Source: Rhodopseudomonas palustris (GTDB taxonomy: Bacteria; Pseudomonadota; Alphaproteobacteria; Rhizobiales; Xanthobacteraceae). Taken from it: 64,000 bases of DNA. Of the stretch, positions 1-12,000 are shown in pieces. Under the pieces are notes generated by a model that saw nothing but the letters and a program-made list of their open reading frames with translations, searched no databases and was not told where the DNA came from. The stretch is taken from positions 1,922,001-1,986,000 of the forward strand of contig NZ_CP140155.1 of assembly GCF_034479375.1 (NCBI RefSeq), in the 5' to 3' direction. The number at the start of each line of letters is the position of its first letter. Position 1 is the first letter of the stretch. A program made the translations under genes and the position numbers.

Positions 1-3000
1 GACGTGCTTGACCAGCGTCACGGTGACGTCCTGCGTGTCGAACCCGCCGTTGCCGTCGGAGATCGTCAGCGTATAGACCTGATCGACCGAGTTCGCAGGC
101 AATCCCTGCATTTCGGCATCGCTGGCGTAGAAGGTCCAGTTGACGGTGTTGCCGGCCTGATCGACCACCGGGACGAAATGGCCGACATAGCTGCTGCCCT
201 GCGGGGTCGTGACCGACACCGAGTGCACGTCCGCGACATCGTCGTCACTGAAGCTGATGGTGCCGCTGGTGGATTCGTAGTGAGCCGTCGGCGTGAGCGC
301 GACCGCGTCGAGATACCAGGCATCGAACGTGGCCGGATTGTTGGCGTCGTCGATCACGAACTGCAGCGTATCGCTGCCGGTGCCGGTGACCGCGACGGTG
401 AAGGTCTGATAGCCCCCGCCCGACGCCTGACCACTGGCAATGGCCGCGACCTGCTGACCGTTCCAGTTGACGTAGACATGGGCATCCGGCGTCAGGCTGG
501 TGGTCGCGACCGAGAAGCTCAGCGTGTACTGCACGCCGGGCAGGGTCGACACGGTCTGGGCCAACTGAGCCTTGACCGCGGTGTACACGCCAAACGAGTT
601 CGCCGTGAAATTGTACGACCCCTCACCCGGGAAGCCGCTGCCGAAATTGCTGCCTCCCTCGGTGCTGCTTGCCGTCCATCCGGCCGATCCGGACTCGAAA
701 CCGCCGTTCGTCAGCACGCTCGCCGGCGGCACGCCTATCTGCTGCGTGACGCTGCCTGCGACGACGCCGTTGCCAAAGTCCGGCGCGTCGTTCGACGGCG
801 TCACCGTGACCACCACCGTGTCGGTGGCCGACGAGAACGCCGTGCTGCCACCGTTCGTGGTGGTGTTGGCATAGCTGCCAGGTGTGCCCGCGGACTGGTC
901 CCAGGCGCGGATCGTCAGCCCATTGCTGACAGTGCCGTCGAAGCCGGCGGCCGGCTGGAAATAGACGTAGTAGTTACCATACAGCAGCAGCGCGTTGCTG
1001 TCCGACAGGCTGGCTGCGTTGATCGGGAACCAGGTGGTGCCGTCGATTGACCACGACCAGGTGCCGTTCGCCGCGTTGGCTCCGGTGATCGCGATGCCCA
1101 CAATATATCCATCGTCGGTGACATTGCCTATCCCGGCAGTCCCGGCGAAGCCGGCAAGCGACGAGACCTGCACCTTGCCGGCGAAGCTGGGTCCGCCGGC
1201 GTCTTCCGCGAGCGTGATCGCCGGAGATTTGGAGACGTCCAGCACCGGCGCGTCGTTGACGCCGGTGACCCGGATCATCATCTGCGCGGTCGAGGCGTCG
1301 GTCCCGTCGCCATGCAGCGTGTAGCTGATCGGGATCGTCATGAAGGTGCCGTTGGCCAGCTTCTGCCAATTGGTGCCGAGCAATTCGACCCTGATCTTGT
1401 TGTCCGGGGCGACGGTCACACTCAGATCGCTGGCGGTGATCCCGTAATAATTGGTCGGAACGGTGATCGCACCGATCGTGATGCTGTTCGGCGCCCCCGC
1501 ATCCGGATCGAGCGTATCGTTGCCGATTGCGTTGAAGGTCGCCCAAATGGTGTCTTCGGTGATCGTGTAGCCCGGTGCATCTCCGGACGGGTTGTCGATC
1601 ACCGCCACCGGCAGGTCGTTGACCGGCGTGACGTCGATCGTCATCGTCCGCGGCGTGCCGTCGACGTTGTCACCGACGTAGTAGCTGCCGGGACCGAAAT
1701 CGCCGTTGACCAGCAGGTTGCTGCCAGCGCCGCCGACCTTCGTGAGGGCGACGTCGTCGATCACGATCGCGTCGCCATGCCCCCCGCCCGCGGTCCACAC
1801 CACCTTGAGCGGCTGGTTGTCGTTGCCCCCGCCCACCACGCTGGTGGTGAGTTGAATGATGCTGTGGCTCGGAGCGCCGCCGGTCAACGTGTAGCTGGTC
1901 TGTCCGATCAGCGTGTTGCCGGCATAGACCTGCACCGTGACCGGTGCGGTGCCGTAACCGACGATCTTCAGGGCGTCGAAGGTCAAGTGGTAGCTTTCGC
2001 CGGCATGCGCGATCGCGTTTGGTTGATTCGCCGTGTCCGTCTGGATTTTGGCGTTCGGCCCGCCGATGTTCTGTGCGAACGCGACCGCAGTCTGGTCGGT
2101 GATCTGGCTCGGCCCGCCGGTCATGGTGCCCCAAGTGGCCGAAGCCCCGGCCGGAACCGACCAGCCCGACGCGAACTGGTTGTTGATGAACGTGCTGTTG
2201 CCGCCGCTGACTGCGCCGTCGTCCTGCACCCGGAAGGTGAACGAGGCGTAGTCGTCACCGTTGCCGTTCGCCGCCGGCGTGAACACCAGATAGCCGGCAT
2301 TGATGTCGGCGATCGACACCAGCGAGCCCGCCGTCACCGCGACGCCGTGGTTGGTCAGCGTGCCTGCCATGGGCAGCGTCGAGATCACCACGCCGGTGAA
2401 GTTGTTCGCCGGGCTGTCGAGCGGATCGGTGAAGCCGAATTCCGCCGCCGTGAAAATGTGGGCGCCGTCTTCGGTCGCGGTCACCGTGTTGCTGGTGCCG
2501 ACCGGCGCATCGGCCACCGGGGTCACGCTGAACGATACCTGGCCGACGCTGGACTTGAAGTCGTCGATGCCGGCGGTCTGGCCGTTGTCCTGAACGGTGT
2601 AGTCGAACGACGCGGTGCCGTTGAAATTGGCGGCCGGCGTGAACAGGATGTTGGTGCCGTTGATCACTGCTGTGCCGCCGATGACGTTCGACAGCGCCGT
2701 GATGGTCAGCGTCTGACCCGATTCGTTGGCCGGGCCCGCGGAGTCGTTGCCGAGCAGCGAGGTGAAGCTGATGATCCGGACGCCGCTGTCCTCCTTGACC
2801 GACGACAGCGCGTCGGCACCCGCGACCGGTACGTCATTGACCGGGGTCACGACGACATTGATCGACTGGACCTCGGTCCGGACGTCGGTGTGGGTCTGGC
2901 CGTCCGACAACACGGCGCTGTCGGTGACGGTGGCACTGACCTCGACGGTGAACGCGCCGTTGTAGTTCGACGGCGGGGTCAGGCTGAGCGTGGATAGAGT

Positions 3001-6000
3001 CCACCCGGTGAGGACGATCGCGGCACCGGTCGACAGCGCCGAATGGCCTTGTCCGTCGGTCAGCACGAAGCCGCTCGGCACGCCGCCGAGGGAGACGGTC
3101 ATGGTCTCGGAGCCGTCGAGATCGGCCAGCGCAGCGCCGACCGACAGGTCGATCGCGACTTCTTCCGCCTTGGTCGGATTCGTGCTGCTGCTCGACAGCA
3201 CCGGCGCATCCGCTTTCGGCGCGACGTCGACCGTGACGTGCGCCGTGGCGGTGCCGCCGTTGCCGTCGCTGACGGTGTAGTCGAAACCGGCAACTCCGGA
3301 GAAATTCGCGGTCGGCGTGAAGATCGGATTGCCGTTGTTCAGCGCCACCGTGCCGTGCGTCGCGTTCGCGACGCCGGTCACGGTCAACGTGTTGCCGTCG
3401 ATGTCGCTGTCGTTGTTGAGCAGGCCGAGCAGCGCGTCGATGGACAGCGGCGCGTCCTCGGACGCCATGACCGTGTCGTCCAGCGCCAGCGGCGCCGTAT
3501 TGAACAGCGCGGGCAGCGACCGCGTGCCGTCGGTGAAGACGAAGCTCTCGTAGTTGGTGAAGGTGCTGGTGACGCCGTTGTAGGTGACCTCGACGCCGAT
3601 CAGCGTCACGCCGTCCTGGGCGAACACTTTGGCATAGGTCGCATCGGTGGTCTTGAACGCGAATTTGACCGTGTCCGCATCGGCACCGCCGTCCGACACG
3701 ATCCGCACGTCGTGGGCATATCCGGTCAGGTCGAGCGTATCGTTGCCCGCGTCGCCGTTGATCGTCAGGGTCGACGTCGCGATTCCGGTTCCGAGCAGTG
3801 CGCCGGACACGTTGAAGGTGTCGCCGCCACCACCGCCGCTGACCAACCACTCTTCCACCGCCGTCGTCGCGACTTCGAAGTTCGTGCCGTCCGCCGCCGT
3901 TCCGGAAGCGTCGATATTCGCAGCCAGATAGCTGCCGCCGCCGAGATTGATGGCGTTGATATTGAACGTTTCGGCGGCCGCCGTGCCGTTGACGATCTGG
4001 GTATCGGTGTCGGCGCCGCCGTCGACCGTGTCGATGCCGCCGCTGCCGGCGGTGTAGATGATCGTGTCGTTCCCGGTGCCGCCCTGGATCGTGTTGAGCC
4101 CGCCACCGCCGATCAGAGTGTCGTCGCCGCCGTTGCCGAACAGCTTGTTGTTGCCCGCGCCGCCGATCAGAATGTCGCCGGCGCTGCCGCCATCGGCCAT
4201 CGTGATGGAGCCGAGACGATCCAGTCCGACCACCCGGTCGGTCACGGAAGCCCGGTCGGTGACGCTGTGCGCGGCCACGGTCTGGCCATCGACGGTCTGT
4301 GAGGTCTCGCTCATGTTGACGAACAACGCCGAGTCCGGCGCGGTGTAACCGATCGAGACCGCCCCCGCAGCGTCGACGATAACGCTGAAATTGTTGGTAT
4401 CGGTGTCGCCGTCGCCGTCCTTGATCTGGAACCCGAAATCGAGCGTCAGCTGCTGGACGGAGCCCGTCGCGGCCGGATGGTCGAGCGGCTGCAGCAAGGT
4501 GAAATTGTACGAGCCGGTACCGGCGTCTGACAGTGTGACGGTGAACACCGCGGCGGCCGAGGCATTGACGACGTCGCTGCCGAGCGAGACGCCGGTTTCG
4601 CTGATGTAATCGGTGCCGTTGAAACGATACGCCGTCAGCGTGGCGCCGTCGGCCGAAAGGACGTAGCTCAAGCCAACGCCGAGCGAGGTCAGCGAGACGG
4701 CGTTGCCGTCCTGGGTCTTGACGGTGAGCGGCCCGGCCGAGACGAACGTGACCGACGCACCGGCGCTGCCGCCGTCGGCGCCGAAATCGATCTCGAGATC
4801 GACATTGCCGGTTGAAACGCTGCCCGCCGCCTCCTCGATGGTCTTTGCGTCGACGTCGCTCGATTGCGGCGACCAGTCTTCGAGCGTCACGGTGAGCGAT
4901 TGCGTCACCGCATCGCCGTCGCCGTCATAGCCGGTGACGCTGAAGGTCAGCGGCAATGTGTCGTCGTAGCTGCCCGAATGATCGAGCGCCTGATACAGCA
5001 CGAACTGGTAGGACGGATTGCCGGCCGAGATCAGGTTGACGGTGAACACCGGATTGGCGGGCGTGTCGCCATCCTTGTAGGCGATCAGCTTCTGATCGAG
5101 CGGATTGGTGCTGCCGTCGGCCGAAACGATGGCGTATTTCAGCGCGACTCCGCCCGAGGTCAGCGCCAGCACGTTGCCGAGGTCGTCGGTGACCGTCGTG
5201 TTGGTGAAGGTGAGATGAACGTTGCGGTCGTCGGCGTTCCAGTCGATCGCGAGGTTCCCGAACGTGCTCGGACGGGGGCCGTCGAGATAGCGCTCTTCGA
5301 CCGAGCCCTCCTCGGCGTTGGCCGTGACCAGCGGCGCCCAGTCTTCGACCGTCACGGTGAGCGATTGCGTCACCGCGTCGCCGTCGCCGTCATAGCCGGT
5401 GACGCTGAAGGTCAGCGGCAATGTGTCGTCGTAGCTGCCCGAATGATCGAGCGCCTGATACAGCACGAACTGGTAGGACGGATTGCCGGCCGAGATCAGG
5501 TTGACGCTGAAGACCGGGTTGTCGGGCGTGTCGCCATCCTTGTAGGCGATCAGCTTCTGATCGAGCGGGTTGGTGCTGCCGTCGGCCGGGACGATGGCGT
5601 ATTTCAGCGCGATTCCGCCCGAGGTCAGCGCCAGCACGTTGCCGAGGTCGTCGGTGATCGTCGTGCTGGTGAAGGTGAGATGCACATTCCGATCGTCGGC
5701 ATTCCAGTCGATCGCGAGGTTGCCGAACGTGGTCGGATGTGGGCCGTCGAGATAGCGCTCTTCGACGGAGCCCTCCTCGGCGTTGGCCGTCACCAGCGGC
5801 ACGTCGTCGACGACGTCGACGGTGAAAGAGCCGCTGGTGGCATCGCCGTCACTGTCGGTCGCGGTGAAGCCGAAATTCAGCGGCAGGGCGTCGGCGCCGC
5901 TGGCGTGGTCGAGGTTATCGTACAGCGTGAAGCTGTAGGAGCCGCTGCCACTGTCCGACAGCGACACCGAGAACACTCGCGCCGAATTCGAGGGCGACGT

Positions 6001-9000
6001 GCCGAGATCATTGCCTGATCCATTCAGATAGTGGCCGTTCTCGTAACGATAAGCGGTCAGGGTCTGGCCGTCCGCCGACCGCAGATAGATCAGATCGAAG
6101 CCGTTGGAGGTGATTCCCGCCGGCACCGCATTCGCCAGCGATGCGGCGAAGGCGACGGAGCGGTCGTGCGCGCCCGCGCCCGCGGTCGGATTGGCGTCGT
6201 CCGCACCCCAGGAAATATTCAACGAGACGTTGGACAGACTCTGGACCTGGAACACGTTGGAGAAGCCCGAGGCGGTCGTTTCCGTCACCGACTGGTTGGC
6301 GATCACCGCGACCGTCGGAACGTCGTCGCTGATCGTCGTCCGGATGATGCCGGTGACGACATCGCCGTCACCGTCGCTGAAGGCCACCGTGGCGTCGACC
6401 CGGATGCCGTCGATCTGCGAACCATCCTGCACGGCGATGTGGTCGATCACCCCGTAAAGCGTCGTGGTCGCGCTCGCATCGGTGTCGGTGAGCTTGATCT
6501 CGATGATCGTTTCGTCGGGGTTGCCGCCGTTATCCGCCGACGCGACGTAGCCGCGGATGGTGTTGGCGTCGACCTTGACGAAGGTGATCGCCCGCCCCTC
6601 GGAGGTCAGCATCGGCTCGCGGTGCGCGCCCGTCGACACGTCGAAGCTGACATTGCCGGCCAGCCCCGGCCCGATATCGAGCTTGATCGCGCCGGTGAAG
6701 GCCGTCGCGCCGTAGCCGTCGGCGCCGAACTGCACAGCGAAGCTGTGACCGTCGACCGCCGCGCCGCCGCCGAGATGCGATTCATCGACATCGTTGTAGC
6801 GATAGGTTTGCGCCAGCGTCGGTGTGTCGTCGTTGACATTGACGGTCAGCGAACCGGCGGCAGCGTCGTTGTCGCCATCCGTCACTGTGTAGTTGAACGT
6901 CAGCGTCAGGGTCTCTTCGGTCGCGCCGGAGGTCGGATGCACCAGCGGCTTGAGCGCCGTGAAGGTGTAGGAACCGTCGGCGCCGATCGTCAGCCTCGCC
7001 GCATCGCCGTGTGCGCCCGCGGCAATCCAGGTGGTTGCGCCACCGATCACGGTCGGCGCACCCCAGGTGACCGCTTCCGAGTGCGAGACGCCGTTGGCGT
7101 CGGTATAGATCGCGCTGAAGGCCGTGGTCGCTCCCAGCACCACGCTCTTGAGGCCGTCGGCGCCGATCGTGAACAGTGCGCCGGCCGCGCCGCTCACGGT
7201 CGTTGCATCGAGAACGTCTCCGGCGCCACCGGCATTGCCGGCGAACGCGTCGTCGTCCAGAACGGTAGAGGCCGTGACGGCGCCGGTCGAGACCGGCGCA
7301 TCGTCGTGAATGGTCGTCCGGATGATGCCGGTGACGACATCGCCGTCACCGTCGCTGAAGGCCACCGTGGCGTCGACCCGAATGCCGTCGATCTGCGAAC
7401 CATCCTGCACGGCGATGTGGTCGATCACCCCGTAAAGCGTCGTGGTCGCGCTGACATCGGTGTCGGTGAGCTTGATCTCGATAATCGTCTCGTCGGGGTT
7501 GCCGCCGTTGTCCGCCGACGCGACGTAGCCGCGGATGGTGTTGGCGTCGACCTTGACGAAGGTGATCGCCCGCCCCTCGGAGGTCAGCAGCGGCTCCCGG
7601 TGGGCCCCCGCCGACACATCGAAGCTGACATTGCCGGCGAGCCCCGGCCCGATATCGAGCTTGATCGCGCCGGTGAAGGCCGTCGCGCCGTAGCCATCGG
7701 CGCCGAACTGCACAGCGAAGCTGTGGCCGTCGACGTCCGGGCCTCCGCTGAGCTGCGCCTCGTGCACGTCGTTATAGCGATAGACCTGCGCCAGCGTCGG
7801 CGTGTCGTCGTTGACATTGACGGTCAGCGAACCGGCGGCAGCGTCGTTGTCGCCATCCGTCACTGTGTAGTTGAACGTCAGCGTCAGGGTCTCTTCGGTC
7901 GCGCCGGAGGTCGGATGCACCAGCGGCTTGAGCACCGTGAAGGTGTAGGAACCGTCGGCGCCGATCGTCAGCCTCGCCGCATCGCCGTGTGCGCCCGCGG
8001 CAATCCAGGTGGTTGCGCCACCGATCACGGTCGGCGCACCCCAGGTGACCGCTTCCGAGTGCGAGACGCCGTTGGCGTCGGTATAGATCGCGCTGAATGC
8101 CGTAGTCGTTCCCAGCACCACGCTCTTGAGACCGTCGGCGCCGATCGCGAACAGCGCACCGGGTCCGCCGCTCGCCGTCGTCGCATCGGGAACATCGCCG
8201 GCACCTCCGGCGTTTCCGGCGAGCGCATCGTCGTCCAGAACGGTGGAGGCCGTGACGGCGCCGGTCGAGACCGGAACGTCGTCGTGAATGGTCGTCCGGA
8301 TGATGCCGGTGACGACATCGCCGTCACCGTCGCTGAAGGCCACCGTGGCATCGACCCGGATGCCGTCGATCTGCGACCCGTCCTGCACGGCGATGTGGTC
8401 GATCACCCCGTAAAGCGTCGTGGTCGCGCTCGCATCGGTGTCGGTGAGCTTGATCTCGATAATCGTCTCGTCGGGGTTGCCGCCGTTGTCCGCCGCCGCG
8501 ACGTAGCCGCGGATGGTGTTGGCGTCGACCTTGACGAAGGTGATCGCCCGCCCCTCGGATGTCAGCAGCGGCTCGCGGTGGGCCCCCGCCGACACGTCGA
8601 AGCTGACATTGCCGGCAAGCCCCGGCCCGATATCGAGCTTGATCGCGCCGGTGAAGGCCGTCGCGCCGTAGCCGTCGGCGCCGAACTGCACCGCGAAGCT
8701 GTGACCATCGACGTCCGGGCCTCCGCTGAGCTGCGCCTCATGCACGTCGTTGTAACGATAGACTTGCGTCAGCGTCGGCGTATCGTCCGCCACATTGACC
8801 GTTACCGCCTGGTCGACCGCGTCGCCGTCGCCGTCCACGCCACGCACCTCGAACGTCACCGGCAGCGTCGTTCCGTTGATCCCGGTGTGATCGAGATTCT
8901 GGTACAGAGTGAACACGTAGGTCGGGTTCGATGGCGAATTCAGGGCGATGATGAAGACGGCGTTGCTGTCGATCTGCGCGTCGCCGGTCTTGTAGGCGAT

Positions 9001-12000
9001 CAGTTCCTGATCGAAGCCATTGCTGGCGGCGCGGACGACATAAACCAGCGGCACCCCATCCGACGTCAGGCCCGGCGTGATCACCGGATTGCCGCCGGAG
9101 GTGACGAATTCAAGGTGGCGGCCGCCGAAATCGTCGGCGTTCCAGTCGATGTTCAGTGCGCCGGTCGTGAGCGACAGACCGCCAGCCAGCGCAACTTCCG
9201 TCACAGCGCCGAGATCCGGCGCACCGGTCGTGATCGGCAAGTCGTCAATCACCTCGACCGTGAACGAACCGCTGGCGACATCGCCGTCGCTGTCGGTCGC
9301 GGTGAAGCCGAAGCTCAGCGGCAGCGTGTTGGCGGCGAGGCCGCTCGCCTGGTCGAGGTTGTCGTGCAGCGTGAAATTGTAGGAGCCGCTACCGCCGTCC
9401 GACAGCGACACCGAGAACACCCGCGCCGAGTTCGAGGGCGAGGCCCCGAGATCGCCGCCGGAGCCGGTGAGATAGTGGCCGTTCTCGTAGCGATAGGCAG
9501 TCAAGGTCTGACCGTCCGCCGACAGCAGATAGATCAGATCGAAGCCGTTGGAGGTGATTCCCGCCGGCACCGCATTCGCCAGCGACGCGGCGAAGGCGAC
9601 GGAGCGGTCGTGCGCGCCCGCGCCCGCGGTCGGATTGGCGTCGTCCGCACCCCAGGAGATGTTGAGGGAAACGTTGGACAGACTCTGGGCCTGGAACGCG
9701 TTGGAGAAACCCGAGGCGGTCAGCTCCGTGACCGTCCGGGTGGCAATGGCGCCGATCGTCGCGGTATCGTCATCGACATTGAAGCTCAGCGTGCCGGTTG
9801 CGACGTCGCCGTCGCCATCGGTGACGCGGTACTGGAACGAGATCTCGGCATTGTCCTCGATGCCGGGCGTGTTGTGCTTCACCGCTGCGAGCTGGGTGAT
9901 CTGATAGGCGCCGGTCGCCGTGTCGGTGATGGTGGCCTGGAACACGCCGACATAGGTGCCGTCCTGCAACTGGGTGATCGTCATCGTCTTGCTGTCGGGC
10001 GACAGCGTGAACCAGAAGCCGAATGGCAGGGAGAGTCCGTTGGGCGCCCAGAGCACCGACGCGGTGCCGTCGGCACCGCCGCTGTGCGACAGCACGCCAG
10101 TCAGCACGGGGGATTCGACATCGTCGCCGACGCCGCCGGCATTGCCGCCCAGCAAAGCGTCGTCGTCGAGCTGGATCAGCGCATTGGCAGCGACAGTCGG
10201 GGTGTCGTCGTCGACATTGACGCTGATAGTACCGGTCGCCGTGTCACCGTCGCCATCGGTGACGATATAGGAGACCGTGAACTGGACGTTGTCCTCAAAG
10301 CCCGGGATCGTGCCTTGCGGGTGATCGATCGGCGCGACCTGCGCGACCGAATAGGCACCCGTCGCCGTGTTGGTGATCGTCATGGTCAGGACCGGCACAT
10401 AGCCGTTGCCCTGATCCTGCGTGATCGTCATCACGGTGCCGTCCGCGGAGACTTCGAACCAGAAGCTCGAGGGCAGCGTCAAGCCGACGCTCGACCACAG
10501 CACCGATGCGGTGCCGTCGGCGCCGCCATTGTGCACCAGCGTGCCGGTCTTCGCGACCGCGTCGGCATCATCGCCATTGCCGCCGGGGTTGCCACCGAGA
10601 GTGTCGTCATCCAGCCGCACCGTCGTGTTCGGGCCCACCGTCGGCTCATCGTCCCGGATGGTGACGGTGAAGCTGCTGGTGGCGGTGTCGCCGTCGCCAT
10701 CGGTGGCCTTGAAGCCGAAGGTCAGCGGCAGGCTGTCATCGTTCGGCCCGGACGACGGATGATCGATACTGTCGAACAGGGTGAAAGTGTAGCTGCCGTC
10801 GCCGCTGTCGGAGAGCTGGACGGTGAACACGACGCGGCTGTCGGCGGTGACCGCGGTCAGCGTGGTGCCGTCGGGGGAGAGGGTGTAGCTGATCGCCGAG
10901 CCGTCCGAAGTCAGCCCGGATGCGCCGGCGGACGTGGTGAACGCCACCGAGCGGTTGCTGATCGCACCCGAATTGTTGTCGTCGGCGCCCCAGGAGATGT
11001 CCAGGTCGCCGGTCTGCACCGTCGAATTCGGATAGTCCGGGTGGGTGGTGTCGTAGTTCGTGGTCGGCAGATTGACTTCGCGGACGGTCTCGTCGTCCGG
11101 ACGGCCGATCACCGGCGCGTCGTCGATCACCCGCACCGTGAAGCTGCTGGTGGCGGTGTCGCCGTCGGAATCCGTCGCGGCAAAACCGAACGCCAGCGAC
11201 AGAACGTCTTCGCCCTGCACCGCGCCGGGATGGTCGATGGTGTCGACCAGCTTGAACGCGTAGGAGCCGTTTCCGGCATCCGACAGGCCGACGATGAACA
11301 CCACATGGGCAGTGATCGCCGCATTGGTGCTCGACGGCACGGCCGACGGCGCAATGTCGCCGGTGTAGGCAACCAGCACTTCGCCGCCGTTGAGCGTGAA
11401 GACCTTGTAGTGGATCTGCTCGCCGCGCGAGGTCAGGTGTTGCGCCTCGAGCGCCGCGATGCCGGCCGCGGTGAACGACACCGATCGATCACCCGGCTGG
11501 CCGTTATTGTCATTGGCGCTGTCCGCGCCCCAGGCGATCGCCAGCGTGCCGCCCGTGGTCTCGGTGGTGGCGTCGACGAAATACGGGATACCGAAGAAGC
11601 TGCCCCAATAGTCGCCGTCGGCCGCGCCCGAGGTGTCCTCGTTGCCCGGGCCGACCACGATCCACTGTTCCTCCTCGACCACACCGTCCTGATACGGCGT
11701 GCCGATCACCGGCGCGTCGTCGACGATGCTGACCGTGAAGGTGCTCGACGAAGTGTCGCCGTCGGAATCGGTCGCGGTGTAGGCGAAGGTCAGCGCCAGC
11801 GCGTTCTCGTCGCTGCCGGCGGCGTGATCGAGCGGCTTGACCAGCGTGAAGCTGTATTCGCCGCTATTGGCGTCCGACAGCGTGGCGAAGAACACCACGT
11901 TGCTCGCGCTCGTGGAGTTCGGAACCGTCGCGCCGGTGTAGCCGACCAAAGTGCCGTCCGACAGCACCGCGGTGTGAACCGCGACGCCGAGCGAGGTCAG

